A DNA stretch of 64,000 nucleotides from an uncultured Olsenella sp. Lineage in GTDB: Bacteria; Actinomycetota; Coriobacteriia; Coriobacteriales; Atopobiaceae. Numbering within the stretch: position 1 is the first letter of the stretch; each line of letters opens with the position of its first letter. The notes below the pieces were generated by a model. The model worked only from the letters and a program-made list of their open reading frames with translations, ran no database searches and was not told the DNA's origin. The translations under genes and the position numbers were made by a program. Location of the stretch: assembly GCA_900316105.1 (NCBI GenBank), contig ONBR01000007.1:1-64000 (forward strand), written 5' to 3'. Shown one piece after another: positions 25,740-34,540 of the stretch.

Positions 25740-26990
25740 TTGAATCCTGCCATCGTCATTCCCTCGTATTGGACAGTGAAGGATCGTCCTGCCGAGATAG
25801 GACGGGTGGGCAGCTACGACCATGCGACGCCCATCGACAAGCCCCTCCCCGAGCTGCAGACCTGTCTGGACTCTCTTGAACCCGTGCGCGGTGTTCTCAG
25901 GGTCATCATTCTCCTGGTTGCCTCACCCGAGTGCGAGCGTGCCGCCCGCGCACGAGTCGACGGAATCTGCAGGATGCACCCTCGGCTTAACCCCCTGGTC
26001 ATCGGCACCGCCGAGGCCGAGGAGGTCAAACATGCCATAGACCGGGTGGCTCCCAGGCTCAAGGGCGACCCGGTGAGCCTGCGTGGCTACGGCGCCATTC
26101 GCAACATGGGGCTGGCCGTTGCGGCAGTCCTGGGCCACGACGTTGTGGTCTTTCTGGATGACGACGAGGTGGCCATCGATGAGAACTTCCTCCTGGACGC
26201 CATCTACGGTCTGGGTATGGAGACCCGCCAGGGACTCATGATCTTTGCAAAGAGCGGCTACTACCTGCACGACGGCTCGCCCTTTGCCGAGCGCCGACCG
26301 CCCAGTCTGCGCAATCGTTACTGGACCAAAAGGGCCCAGTTCAACGAATGGATGGAGAGGGCCCTCAAGAAGACCCGCATCTCGCGCTCCAACATCGTCT
26401 GTGGCGGCTGCTTTTCCCTGAGCGCTCAGGCCTTTACCCATGTTGCCTTCGACCCCGAGATTACCCGTGGTGAGGACCTCGACTACCTCCTCAACCTGCG
26501 CATGCATGGGCACGACGTGTGGTTTGACAATAAATGGCGGGTTTGCCACCTGCCACCCAAGATTCCCTCTCGTGCAGCCCGCTTCCTGCAGGACGTGTAT
26601 CGCTGGGAGTATGAGCTGGCAAAGCTCGACTATGCAAACACGCAGAAGAGTCTCAGACAGGTCCGTCCCGAGTCCCTGGCTCCCTATCCCAAGGATCTTC
26701 TGACCCCCGAAGTTCGTACCAATATGTCTCGGACGGCATTGCTTCGCGCACTGGTTGGCCCCGAGCGCATGGCCTACCTGAAGATTTGGCTGGTCGGACG
26801 CAGACACGCAAGGCAATGGGCCCAGCGAGTCTGCGGAAGCTACTTTGCCTTCCAGACGCACTGGCCACGCATCATGAGCATAATCTGGGCGGACCGCGCC
26901 CTTTCCAGACGCCTGATCCGTCTGGGGACGCCTAGCAACATGCCGGCATGGCCCGTTATTGATGGTGAGGAGGCGGATGAGGATGCGTAG
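25740..26990 (+). CDS. Glycosyltransferase-like protein (GT-A fold)
   Basis: The 416-residue protein opens with NPAIVIPSYW, the first strand of GT2-type enzymes, after a TTG start with GAGAGGA upstream. FLDDDE (about residues 136-141) is the metal/nucleotide-sugar DxD motif. RGYGAIRNMG precedes it and GEDLDYLLNLRMHG lies in the acceptor region. A C-terminal part with Arg-rich helices follows. No TM segments, so it is probably cytoplasmic or membrane-peripheral. It overlaps the start of the LytS-like sensor gene by 8 bases, so the enzyme and the signalling pair are co-expressed. The sugar and acceptor are unknown. A cell-surface glycan role is inferred from the partner genes. Confidence 0.75.
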   Translation: MNPAIVIPSYWTVKDRPAEIGRVGSYDHATPIDKPLPELQTCLDSLEPVRGVLRVIILLVASPECERAARARVDGICRMHPRLNPLVIGTAEAEEVKHAIDRVAPRLKGDPVSLRGYGAIRNMGLAVAAVLGHDVVVFLDDDEVAIDENFLLDAIYGLGMETRQGLMIFAKSGYYLHDGSPFAERRPPSLRNRYWTKRAQFNEWMERALKKTRISRSNIVCGGCFSLSAQAFTHVAFDPEITRGEDLDYLLNLRMHGHDVWFDNKWRVCHLPPKIPSRAARFLQDVYRWEYELAKLDYANTQKSLRQVRPESLAPYPKDLLTPEVRTNMSRTALLRALVGPERMAYLKIWLVGRRHARQWAQRVCGSYFAFQTHWPRIMSIIWADRALSRRLIRLGTPSNMPAWPVIDGEEADEDA

Positions 26991-28356
26991 GCTGAGGGAA
27001 TGGGCCAAGGCAAACACGTCCTTCCTCACGAACGCGGGCCTACTTCTGGCTGCAATCGTGTTGCTTGGGCTGCTTACCTGGGGATTTACCAGGGGAAACC
27101 TCGCTGCGTCGGTAATCTCGGGCGCTGGCCTGGCCTTGACCATTGCAATGACGGGGTCAATCATGATCGTCCCCGACGATCTGCGCTCCCAGGCCACGGA
27201 GCGTACGCTGATAGTCGCCTCCTCCACCCTGCGCTCCCTTTCCGGCGGCCTGACGAGCGAGGGTGCGATGGCGGTATGCCAGCTCCTTCTTCCCGAGACG
27301 CGGGCGGCAGCTATCGCCGTCACGGATACCACGGAGACCCTTGCCTATGTGGGCGATGGCGTGTCTCATTACCTTGCGGGCTCCGAGATCTCGGCTGCCA
27401 CGCGCGAGGTGCTGGAGTCCGGAAGGGTGCAGACCTTCTCGAGCCTAGGAAGCGATGAGGGCGGTATCTTCATGAGCGAGGAAGACGAAAGGCATGGCCA
27501 CAAGGCTCGTGCGCTCGCGCTTCCGGTTGGAATCTTTGCTCCGCTCATGGTGGCTGACAAGTGCGTCGGTACCATAAAGCTCTACTACCACCATGGGCGA
27601 GAGGTTGACCGCACCCAGATAGCCATCGCTCGCGGATATGCCGAGCTCCTGTCCACACAGCTCTCCACCCACGAGCTGGAGATTCAGGCCGAGCTTACGG
27701 CACGTGCCGAGGTCAAGGCCCTGCAGGCTCAGATCAACCCCCACTTCCTCTTCAATGCGCTCAACACCATGGCGTCACTTACCAGGACCGATCCCGCCAA
27801 GGCCCGAGACCTACTACGCGAGTTCTCGGTCTACTACCGACGCACGCTGGAGAGTTCGCAGACGCTCATTCCGCTTTCGGAGGAGCTGGCCCAGACCAAG
27901 CGTTATCTAAAGATTGAGAAGGCACGCTTTGGGGAGGACCGTATCATCCAGACCGAGAGCGTTGACCCTGGCCTGGAGCAGCTTCTGGTGCCTGGCTTCA
28001 TCGTCCAACCCCTGGTGGAGAACGCCGTGCGACACGCCATGCGCGAGGAAGGACCCCTGCGCATTGACATCCAAGCCACCGTGGACGGTGACGACGTCCT
28101 GATTGCCGTCGTGGATGACGGATTGGGCATGACTGAGGAGTCTGCGCGCAAGCTGACGGAGGAGCAGCCGGAGGATACGCCCATATCTCACAACAAGAAG
28201 GGCACGGGCATCGCCATCAGGAATGTTGCGGAGCGCATTGATCGTTTCTACGGCGAGGGCTCGGGCGTGGAAATCATGTCAAAGGTTGGCGCGGGTACTG
28301 CTGTGACGCTCAGGCTCGCGGGTGTCGCCTCGCAGGCGCCCAAGCTCATGAAGTAG
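26983..28356 (+). CDS. LytS/YehU-type sensor histidine kinase
   Basis: The 457-residue membrane kinase has two N-terminal TM helices (about 17-34 and 40-63), a GAF-like sensor region (about 75-230), and the His_kinase domain with phospho-acceptor H254 in QINPHFLFNALNTM. The ATPase domain follows (QPLVENAVRHAM, DDGLGM, GTGIAIRNV). The ATG at 26983 is chosen because GTGAGGAGG lies 9 bases ahead. Upstream in-frame TTG/ATG codons at 26959-26977 are alternatives. It overlaps the glycosyltransferase stop and is followed by its LytTR regulator. This pairing is typical of systems controlling cell-wall, autolysis or pyruvate responses. Confidence 0.9.
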   Translation: MRRLREWAKANTSFLTNAGLLLAAIVLLGLLTWGFTRGNLAASVISGAGLALTIAMTGSIMIVPDDLRSQATERTLIVASSTLRSLSGGLTSEGAMAVCQLLLPETRAAAIAVTDTTETLAYVGDGVSHYLAGSEISAATREVLESGRVQTFSSLGSDEGGIFMSEEDERHGHKARALALPVGIFAPLMVADKCVGTIKLYYHHGREVDRTQIAIARGYAELLSTQLSTHELEIQAELTARAEVKALQAQINPHFLFNALNTMASLTRTDPAKARDLLREFSVYYRRTLESSQTLIPLSEELAQTKRYLKIEKARFGEDRIIQTESVDPGLEQLLVPGFIVQPLVENAVRHAMREEGPLRIDIQATVDGDDVLIAVVDDGLGMTEESARKLTEEQPEDTPISHNKKGTGIAIRNVAERIDRFYGEGSGVEIMSKVGAGTAVTLRLAGVASQAPKLMK

Positions 28357-28460
28357 TGCTAGTGTAAGATTTGCCGTGAGTTTTGCCAGCTATTGGTATC
28401 CTTAGAGGCAAAGGGTCAGTTTCACGACACGGAGATTTCGAAGGGCAAGGTGAACAACGC

Positions 28461-29213
28461 ATGCTAAACGCACTGATAGTTGATGACGAAGCGCCAGCGC
28501 GCTCGGAGCTGCGGTATCTGCTCGAGGAGTCCGGTAGGATGGATTCCATCCGGGAGGCCGCAAGCGTGCGCGAGGCCGTTGAGATTATCGTGCGCTGCAG
28601 CGAAGAAGAGGGTCACCCTCACATGATTGACGTCATCTTCCTGGACATCTCTATGCCAAAGATGTCCGGCATGCGTCTTGCCGAGGCCCTGCGCCAGATC
28701 AAGAACCCTCCCGCCATGCCCGCCATCGTCTTTGTGACTGCGTACAGCGAGTATGCGCTCGAGGCCTTTGACGTCGACGCCATCGATTACCTCATGAAAC
28801 CCGTGGAGACCGATAGGCTCATGCATGCCCTGGATAAGGTAGAGGCGCGCAGAAAGCCCGTCAGTCCCGCCCACTCCGCGGTAGAGCGCATTCCCGTCGA
28901 GAAGGGCGGCCGCAAGGTCCTGGTTCCCATTGACGAGATTCGCTATATCGAGGCCAAGGACGACTATTCCTGCATCTACACGGATTCCGACCGCTTCCTG
29001 TCCACGATTTCCCTGGCAAAGCTCGAGCAGAAGCTCACTCCGCACGGCTTCTACCGCGTGCATCGTGGCTATATCGTCAATCTCCAGCAGGTCGAGGATG
29101 TGGAGTTTGTCTCCAGCGGCATCCTGCAGCTGGGCATCAAGGACGTCAAGGACAAGAAGATTCCCGTGTCGCGTCGACGTGTCGTTTCCGTCAAACGTGC
29201 CCTGGGGATTTAG
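28461..29213 (+). CDS. LytTR-family response regulator
   Basis: The 250 residues comprise a receiver domain (about 2-125; D8/D9, phospho-acceptor D62 in IFLDISMP, K113) and a C-terminal LytTR DNA-binding domain (about 148-245; RKVLVPIDEIRYIEAKDDYS and FYRVHRGYIVNL). The ATG at 28461 follows AAGGTG and gives the canonical MLNALIVDDE start. An open extension to 28383 has no family match. It is the output partner of the LytS-type kinase 104 bases upstream. Such regulators bind paired direct repeats, but no targets could be identified in this window. Confidence 0.93.
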   Translation: MLNALIVDDEAPARSELRYLLEESGRMDSIREAASVREAVEIIVRCSEEEGHPHMIDVIFLDISMPKMSGMRLAEALRQIKNPPAMPAIVFVTAYSEYALEAFDVDAIDYLMKPVETDRLMHALDKVEARRKPVSPAHSAVERIPVEKGGRKVLVPIDEIRYIEAKDDYSCIYTDSDRFLSTISLAKLEQKLTPHGFYRVHRGYIVNLQQVEDVEFVSSGILQLGIKDVKDKKIPVSRRRVVSVKRALGI

Positions 29214-29240
29214 AGTCCCTGACCGATAGGGGAGTTGCAG

Positions 29241-29696
29241 ATGCGCTACGACATCATCTCGGATACGCACGGCTTTCTTTCCGAGGAGCTTCTGGACCAA
29301 TTGCAGGGGGCGGATGTCATCGTGCATGCGGGAGACGTTTGCAGCCTTTCCGACATTCGTACCCTCGAGCAGATTGCCCCGCTCAAACTGGCCCTGGGCA
29401 ACAACGACTACAGTCTGGGCTACGGGTCGGGTGCCGTGCGTAGGTGCAAGTTCTTTTCCGACGGATTCCGCTGGCAGGTCTGCCACTACCGTGAGCGCCT
29501 GGACACGAGCGTGTGCGACATAGCCATCTGTGGGCATACGCACAGGCCCTACGTAGAGCGTGACAGGGAGTCCGGGACCTTGATCATGAACCCGGGAAGC
29601 CCCACCTATCCCCGCGCCAAGGGACCCAGCATGGGCCGTATCATTGCCGAGAATGGGAAGGTCCTGTCGGCGGAGATCATCACTCTGGACTTCTAA
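29241..29696 (+). CDS. YfcE/MJ0936-family metallophosphoesterase
   Basis: This 151-residue calcineurin-like phosphoesterase has the complete metal-site set: D-x-H (ISDTHG), GD (HAGDV), GNND (LGNNDY) and GHTH (ICGHTHRP), with a final NPGSPTYPR signature. Family members hydrolyse phosphodiesters with Mn2+. The physiological substrate is unknown. The ATG follows AGGGGAG at good spacing, whereas a TTG six bases upstream is less likely. It lies 27 bases after the LytTR regulator gene and may be the last gene of that operon. Confidence 0.9.
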   Translation: MRYDIISDTHGFLSEELLDQLQGADVIVHAGDVCSLSDIRTLEQIAPLKLALGNNDYSLGYGSGAVRRCKFFSDGFRWQVCHYRERLDTSVCDIAICGHTHRPYVERDRESGTLIMNPGSPTYPRAKGPSMGRIIAENGKVLSAEIITLDF

Positions 29697-29702
29697 GAAG
29701 AA

Positions 29703-29729
29703 CTCCCGTCTCCATTGTGGAAACGGGAG
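29703..29729. terminator. Bidirectional terminator-like hairpin between convergent genes
   Basis: CTCCCGT/ACGGGAG stem with a 13-base loop between convergent stops. TATTTAT follows on plus and TTCTTCTTA on minus. Confidence 0.5.
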
Positions 29730-29744
29730 CTATTTATACGAGGT

Positions 29745-30425
29745 TCACTCTTTCGTGTCTGGTCGTTCCTTCTCGTCGTCCAGCCAGAGGGGGACGACGA
29801 TTCGGGTGTAGAGCATGAGCCAGGCCAGTGAGACGCAGAAGCCGGCAATGACGTCAGTCGCATAGTGGACGCCCAGGTAGACCCTGCTGAAGCCAATGGC
29901 ACAGATGACCAGGGCAAAGCCAAGCATGCAAAGCCACTTGACGACCTTGTCCCTCTCGTAGCGCCACACCATCCAGGCCAAAAGGCCATAGAAGGCCATG
30001 GCGACCATGGAGTGGCCAGATGGGAAGCTGTATCCCGTCTCGGAGATCAGGCGAAAGCCGTCAGGGCGAGGGCGGTGAACGACCTCCTTGAGTAGGAGAT
30101 TCAGGAGGGTGACCAGGGCAAGGTTGACCGCGGCGACAAGTCCGGGTCGCCTGCCCGGGGCAAATGCCTCTATGACTAGGAGAACGACCAAAAGGACTAC
30201 GGGCAGGGCCAGCTCCGATATGGACTGCATGATGGGGGTGAGCCAGGGAGTACGCAGGCGGACGACCACCAGCTGATAAGCCCAGACGTCGAGCCTATTC
30301 GCGTCACCCTCCAGGATCCTCTCGAGAATTTCCACGAATACGACGAGCGCAACCGCGGCGATGACGTAGCCGCGGTTGCGCCGAATCAGACCAAGCGCCC
30401 GATTTGTGATGGTCCTAGAGCTCAT
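29745..30425 (-). CDS. PAP2-family membrane phosphatase
   Basis: The 226-residue integral membrane protein has about six TM helices and the three-part PAP2 signature: KEVVHRPRP (motif 1), PSGHS (motif 2, catalytic His) and SRVYLGVHYATD (motif 3). It probably dephosphorylates undecaprenyl pyrophosphate or phosphatidic acid/PGP on the outer face of the membrane. The family does not distinguish these by motif alone. It ends 15 bases before the hairpin shared with the metallophosphoesterase. thioredoxin lies 15 bases upstream, in the same direction. Confidence 0.9.
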   Translation of the reverse strand: MSSRTITNRALGLIRRNRGYVIAAVALVVFVEILERILEGDANRLDVWAYQLVVVRLRTPWLTPIMQSISELALPVVLLVVLLVIEAFAPGRRPGLVAAVNLALVTLLNLLLKEVVHRPRPDGFRLISETGYSFPSGHSMVAMAFYGLLAWMVWRYERDKVVKWLCMLGFALVICAIGFSRVYLGVHYATDVIAGFCVSLAWLMLYTRIVVPLWLDDEKERPDTKE

Positions 30426-30440
30426 TTGTAGTGCCGGGCC

Positions 30441-30758
30441 TTAGAGGTTGGCGGAAAGCTCGTTCACGAGGTCTGCCTTGGGCATGTTGCCTACCATGGT
30501 GTGAACGGGCTTGCCGTCCTTGAAGAGGATGAGGGTTGGGATGGACATGATGCCAAACTTCTGGGCAAGCTCAGGCTGCTCGTCTACGTTGCACTTGTAG
30601 AGATCAAACTTGTCTGACATCTCGTTGGCGATCTCCTCGACGACAGGGCCAAGCGCGCGGCAGGGGCCGCACCAGGAGGCCCAGAAGTCGATGAGGATGG
30701 GCTTGGTAGCTCCGGAAACGACGGAGCCGAACTCTGCGGCGGTGATGGGCTGTGACAT
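30441..30758 (-). CDS. trxA: Thioredoxin
   Basis: The 105-residue cytoplasmic disulfide reductase has active site WCGPC at residues 29-33. cis-Pro is in SIPTLILFKDG. The ATG at 30758 has AAAGGAG in front. The open frame extends a further 43 codons, but that part has no thioredoxin homology. Partner thioredoxin reductase is not in this window. The gene is divergent from an unknown protein and followed by the PAP2 phosphatase, with which it may be co-transcribed. Confidence 0.95.
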   Translation of the reverse strand: MSQPITAAEFGSVVSGATKPILIDFWASWCGPCRALGPVVEEIANEMSDKFDLYKCNVDEQPELAQKFGIMSIPTLILFKDGKPVHTMVGNMPKADLVNELSANL

Positions 30759-30886
30759 GATGACTCTCCTTTGCGGGAACGCGCTTCTGCGCGTGCGTAA
30801 CTGACTGAAGCGCTTATACCCACAACTTAGAATGTATGCCGCGTTAGAATCATATTCATGGAGGTTCGGTTGGATCGGGAGGGGCA

Positions 30887-31447
30887 ATGGCCACCGATAG
30901 AGACATACGCAAGACGGCCTACGTCAATAAGGTTGCAGCCGAGGTAGCACAGCTGGAGAACGAGGGCGTCGTTCTGGCTGGCAATGCCTTTTCTAGCGTC
31001 TGCTTTCTGAAGGGCGACCTTTCTGCTGAGGAGCTTTCTGGCGCGGCTTTGCTGTCGGGTAGGGACGGTGACGCCCTGCGAGCCTCCCTGGTGGCACCCG
31101 CTCTGGGCTACGAGCCAGAGGACTGGTGCGCGGCTGCGACGGTCAGGCGTGATGGCAGCATGCTGGATGACAGACTCCTGCGCCAGGTGGTGGCGACCCT
31201 GGACCCTGCCACTCTGATCATCTGCGACAACTCCGCCGCCCATGCCGTACGAGAGGCCTATCCCGACGAGCTCGCGTCCCTGCCTAGCATCCAGGCGGCC
31301 GAGCTCCTGCCGGGATACGTGGTCTACCTGATGGGTATGCGCGTCATGAACCTGGGCGGTTTTGCCGCCTCTCTGGACGACCCAAAGAAGAAGCAGCTCA
31401 TGTGGGCCTATTTGAAGCAGCTTTCGCCCTTGGCCGAGCCCTACTAG
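30887..31447 (+). CDS. Protein of unknown function
   Basis: The 186-residue soluble protein starts at an ATG with GAGGGG ahead. It has a well-conserved look: AGNAFSSVCFLKG near the N-terminus, DPATLIICDNSAAHAVREAY in the middle and GMRVMNLGGFAASL near the end. The LDPATLIICDN strand and the Gly-rich block resemble the general layout of uracil-DNA-glycosylase-fold proteins, but no catalytic motif could be matched, so I do not assign a function. No TM or signal sequence. TTAGAAT near 30844 could be the -10. pgi follows about 110 bases downstream in the same direction. Confidence 0.65.
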   Translation: MATDRDIRKTAYVNKVAAEVAQLENEGVVLAGNAFSSVCFLKGDLSAEELSGAALLSGRDGDALRASLVAPALGYEPEDWCAAATVRRDGSMLDDRLLRQVVATLDPATLIICDNSAAHAVREAYPDELASLPSIQAAELLPGYVVYLMGMRVMNLGGFAASLDDPKKKQLMWAYLKQLSPLAEPY

Positions 31448-31558
31448 CAAGTTTCGAAACAACAGCCGGGACAGGTTCCCGCTGGATTAAAATCAAAAGT
31501 AGGTATGCGTCGGCACAAGGAAGTCGGCGCAAGACGATCGCATTGCAGAGGAGCAGAT

Positions 31559-33247
31559 ATGGCAAACGTTCCCGCACCCATCGATGCAACCCAGACCCCC
31601 GAGTGGTCTTCGCTTCAGGATCACTACGCAAAGATGAAGGATACCTTCACCCTCAAGAAGGCCTTCGCCAACGATCCCCAGCGTGTAAAGAAGCTTTCGT
31701 ACGACGTAAACGACCTGCATTTTGACCTCTCCAAGAACCTCGTGGACGACGAGACCCTGCGCCTGCTCGTTGCGCTTGGCAAGGCCGTCAAGGTCGAGGA
31801 GCGTCGTGATGCCATGTTCTCTGGTGTTCACATCAACACGACCGAGGACCGAGCCGTCCTCCACACCGCCCTGCGTCGTCCCGCCTCTGACGAGGGCAAG
31901 TTCATCGTCGACGGCCAGGACACCGTCAAGGATGTCCACGAGGTGCTCGACCGCATGTATGCCTTCGCCGACAGGGTTCGCTCCGGCGAGTGGAAGGGCG
32001 TTACCGGCAAGCAGATCACTGACGTCATCTCGATCGGCATTGGTGGCTCCGACCTGGGCCCGGTCATGATCTACGAGGCCCTGAAGTCTCTGCCCCGCGC
32101 CGTCGACGTCCATTACGTCTCCAACATCGACCCCAACGACATGGCCGAGAAGGTCAAGGGCCTGGACCCCGAGACCACCCTGGTCATCGTCGTGTCCAAG
32201 ACCTTCACCACCCTGGAGACCCTCACCAACGCCCGTGAGGTTCGTACCTGGATGCTCGACCAGCTCAAGGCCCAGGGCGCCATCGACGGCTCCGAGGCAA
32301 AGACCGCTGAGGCCATCGAGAAGCACTTCGTGGCTGTCTCCACCAATGCAGAGGAGATCAAGAAGTTTGGCATCGACCCCGCCAACGCCTTTGGCTTCTG
32401 GAACTGGGTCGGTGGCCGTTATTCCGTCGACGCAGCAGTCGGCCTGTCCCTGATCGTTGCATATGGCCCCAAGGTCTTCGAGGAGCTCCTCTCTGGCTTC
32501 CATGCCATGGACACCTACTTCCTCGAGACCCCCTTGGAGGAGAACGTTGTCGCCCTCATGGGCCTCATCAACGTCTGGTACGCCAACTTCTATGGCGCCG
32601 AGAGCCATGCCATCCTGCCCTATGACCAGTACCTGCATCGCTTCCCCGCCTATCTGCAGCAGCTGACCATGGAGTCCAACGGCAAGTCCACCCGCTGGGA
32701 TGGCACCCCCGTCACATCAAAGACCGGCGAGATCTACTGGGGCGAGCCTGGCACCAACGGCCAGCACTCCTTCTATCAGCTGATTCACCAGGGCACTCAC
32801 GTGATTCCTGCCGACTTCATCGCCTTTGTGAATACCCCCAACCCCAATAAGGATGGGGACCAGGATGTCCATGAGGTCTTCCTTGCCAACTTCCTGGCTC
32901 AGACCAAGGCGCTTGCCTTTGGCAAGACTGCCGACGAGGTCCGTGCCGAGGGCACTGCCGAGTGGATGGTCCCTGCCCGCGTCTTTGAGGGCAACCGTCC
33001 CACGACCTCAATCTTTGGCGAGGAGCTCACGCCGTACGCACTGGGCGAGCTCATTGCGCTCTACGAGCACATCACCTTCGTCGAGGGCACGGTCTGGGGC
33101 CTCGACTCCTATGACCAGTGGGGCGTCGAGCTGGGCAAGCAGCTGGCAAAGAAGATCACCCCTGCCTTCCACGACGACGCAGCCCTGGCCGACCAGGACG
33201 CAAGCACCAAGGCACTCATGAACTACTATCGTGCCCACAGGAAGTAA
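31559..33247 (+). CDS. pgi: Glucose-6-phosphate isomerase
   Basis: It interconverts glucose-6-phosphate and fructose-6-phosphate in glycolysis. The 562 residues match the long bacterial/eukaryal form. Landmarks are IGGSDLGP, the [10 protein letters not shown] phosphate-binding loop, [11 protein letters not shown] and the signature region with [19 protein letters not shown] (catalytic Glu/His) and the C-terminal catalytic Lys area. The ATG at 31559 follows CAGAGGAG. An earlier in-frame ATG at 31505 is less likely. Codon bias is strong, as expected for a highly expressed enzyme. Together with the glg genes it links glucose phosphates to storage glycogen. Confidence 0.96.
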   Translation: MANVPAPIDATQTPEWSSLQDHYAKMKDTFTLKKAFANDPQRVKKLSYDVNDLHFDLSKNLVDDETLRLLVALGKAVKVEERRDAMFSGVHINTTEDRAVLHTALRRPASDEGKFIVDGQDTVKDVHEVLDRMYAFADRVRSGEWKGVTGKQITDVISIGIGGSDLGPVMIYEALKSLPRAVDVHYVSNIDPNDMAEKVKGLDPETTLVIVVSKTFTTLETLTNAREVRTWMLDQLKAQGAIDGSEAKTAEAIEKHFVAVSTNAEEIKKFGIDPANAFGFWNWVGGRYSVDAAVGLSLIVAYGPKVFEELLSGFHAMDTYFLETPLEENVVALMGLINVWYANFYGAESHAILPYDQYLHRFPAYLQQLTMESNGKSTRWDGTPVTSKTGEIYWGEPGTNGQHSFYQLIHQGTHVIPADFIAFVNTPNPNKDGDQDVHEVFLANFLAQTKALAFGKTADEVRAEGTAEWMVPARVFEGNRPTTSIFGEELTPYALGELIALYEHITFVEGTVWGLDSYDQWGVELGKQLAKKITPAFHDDAALADQDASTKALMNYYRAHRK

Positions 33248-33258
33248 GCGCTAACTTT

Positions 33259-33292
33259 GGCGGGGTCGTCCGAGTTTCTCGGCGACCCCGCC
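33259..33292 (+). terminator. Strong hairpin after pgi
   Basis: GGCGGGGTCG pairs with CGACCCCGCC, extended inside by CCGAG/CTCGG. No U-tract follows, so termination efficiency is uncertain. It lies 11 bases after the pgi stop and supports a downstream start for the next gene. Confidence 0.5.
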
Positions 33293-33313
33293 GTCCCTCG
33301 GGGGAGCCTGCTC

Positions 33314-34480
33314 GTGGATTATCATTTTGCCTACGTGCACCTGTATAACGAACTGAACCTGGGGTCCATGGGGCTTCTGGTCTTCATCATGCTGAGGGCG
33401 AGAAAGACCCTGGGTGACAGTATCGCCAACCGCGCCCTGCAGGGGGCCTTGGGGGCCAGCATGGCCTTCGTTGCCACGGATGCACTTTTCTCCCTTTGCT
33501 ACAACAATTTTCTGCCCAATATTCCTTCGGTGCAGATGCTTTTGAAGACCCTCTACTTCTTCAGTACTACGGGCATGTGCTGGCAGTGGCTCGTCTACTT
33601 TGAGGCCATCCAGGGGAGGACCTACGTCTTCAACTGGTCATGGCGACGCTTGGCGCTCATCCCCTTCTACGTTCATATCGTTCTTTTGATAATCAACTGG
33701 AACACGGGCATACTCTTCGGCTACCCGGATGGCCTTACCTATACGCGTGGTCCCTACTTCGGAGTCCAGTATCTCCTCGCCTATCCCTATGCCATCTACG
33801 CCGCGGTGGACACGCTCCGTCGTGCCTTCAAGGACAAGAACTACCTGGATCGCGGGCGACTGCTCATGCTGGGAATCTTTCCCCTGATACCAGGGGCATG
33901 CGGCATCATCCAGCTCCTCTGGAGCTGGATTCCCGTTGCCTGCCAGGGCGTGAGCTTGGAGGCGCTGGTACTCTACGTGACGCTTGCAGACGAGGCCGCC
34001 TCCCGAGACCCCCTGACGGGCCTGAATAACCGCAGGCAGGTCCTTCGGTCGGTCAAGAACGCCCTGGATGAGTGCGAGAGCGAAGGCAAGGTGGCCTGGT
34101 TTATCATCGTCGATGTGGATTACTTCAAGCACATCAACGACACCTACGGGCATGTGGAGGGCGACGAGGCCCTGAGAGTGGTTGCAAGGGCCATTTTGCA
34201 GGGTGCCAAAGACTCCGGACTGTCTTGTGCCGTCGGTCGCTATGGTGGCGACGAGTTCGTGCTCTTGGCAGGGGAGGACGCAGAAGACGATACCGCGCTG
34301 ATCAAGAAGGCCGTGGTAAATGCCCTGAACCGGGCTAACGACTCTGGCGAGAGGCCCTATCGCATAACCCTGAGCATGGGCGCGACCCGCTTGGAGCCTG
34401 GAGACACCGTGGCATCGCTCGTGGCTCGTGCTGATGAGGTCATGTACGCCGAGAAGGCAGTCCACCATAGCAGGTCGTAA
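33314..34480 (+). CDS. Membrane diguanylate cyclase (GGDEF protein)
   Basis: The 388-residue protein has six or so TM helices (about 15-225) and a C-terminal GGDEF domain with DPLTGLNNRR, IIVDVDYFKHINDTYGH and the intact YGGDEF active-site loop. It should make c-di-GMP. The GTG at 33314 with GGGGAG upstream is preferred, because a TTG at 33257 would place the pgi hairpin inside the coding region. The membrane part resembles the unclassified sensor regions of coriobacterial GGDEF proteins. No EAL or HD-GYP partner is in the window, but a second GGDEF gene lies 7 kb away. Confidence 0.88.
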   Translation: MDYHFAYVHLYNELNLGSMGLLVFIMLRARKTLGDSIANRALQGALGASMAFVATDALFSLCYNNFLPNIPSVQMLLKTLYFFSTTGMCWQWLVYFEAIQGRTYVFNWSWRRLALIPFYVHIVLLIINWNTGILFGYPDGLTYTRGPYFGVQYLLAYPYAIYAAVDTLRRAFKDKNYLDRGRLLMLGIFPLIPGACGIIQLLWSWIPVACQGVSLEALVLYVTLADEAASRDPLTGLNNRRQVLRSVKNALDECESEGKVAWFIIVDVDYFKHINDTYGHVEGDEALRVVARAILQGAKDSGLSCAVGRYGGDEFVLLAGEDAEDDTALIKKAVVNALNRANDSGERPYRITLSMGATRLEPGDTVASLVARADEVMYAEKAVHHSRS

Positions 34481-34484
34481 TCCA

Positions 34485-34538
34485 GATATCCATAGGGGGT
34501 ACTCCCTTATGGATAAGGGGTACTCCCTTTTGGATATC
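34485..34538. repeat. Nested repeat between convergent genes
   Basis: Outer arms GATATCCA and TGGATATC enclose two direct copies of GGGGTACTCCCTT followed by (A/T)TGGAT. It lies exactly between the GGDEF stop and the radical-SAM stop, so a bidirectional terminator role is possible although U-tracts are short. Confidence 0.5.
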
Positions 34539-34540
34539 AC

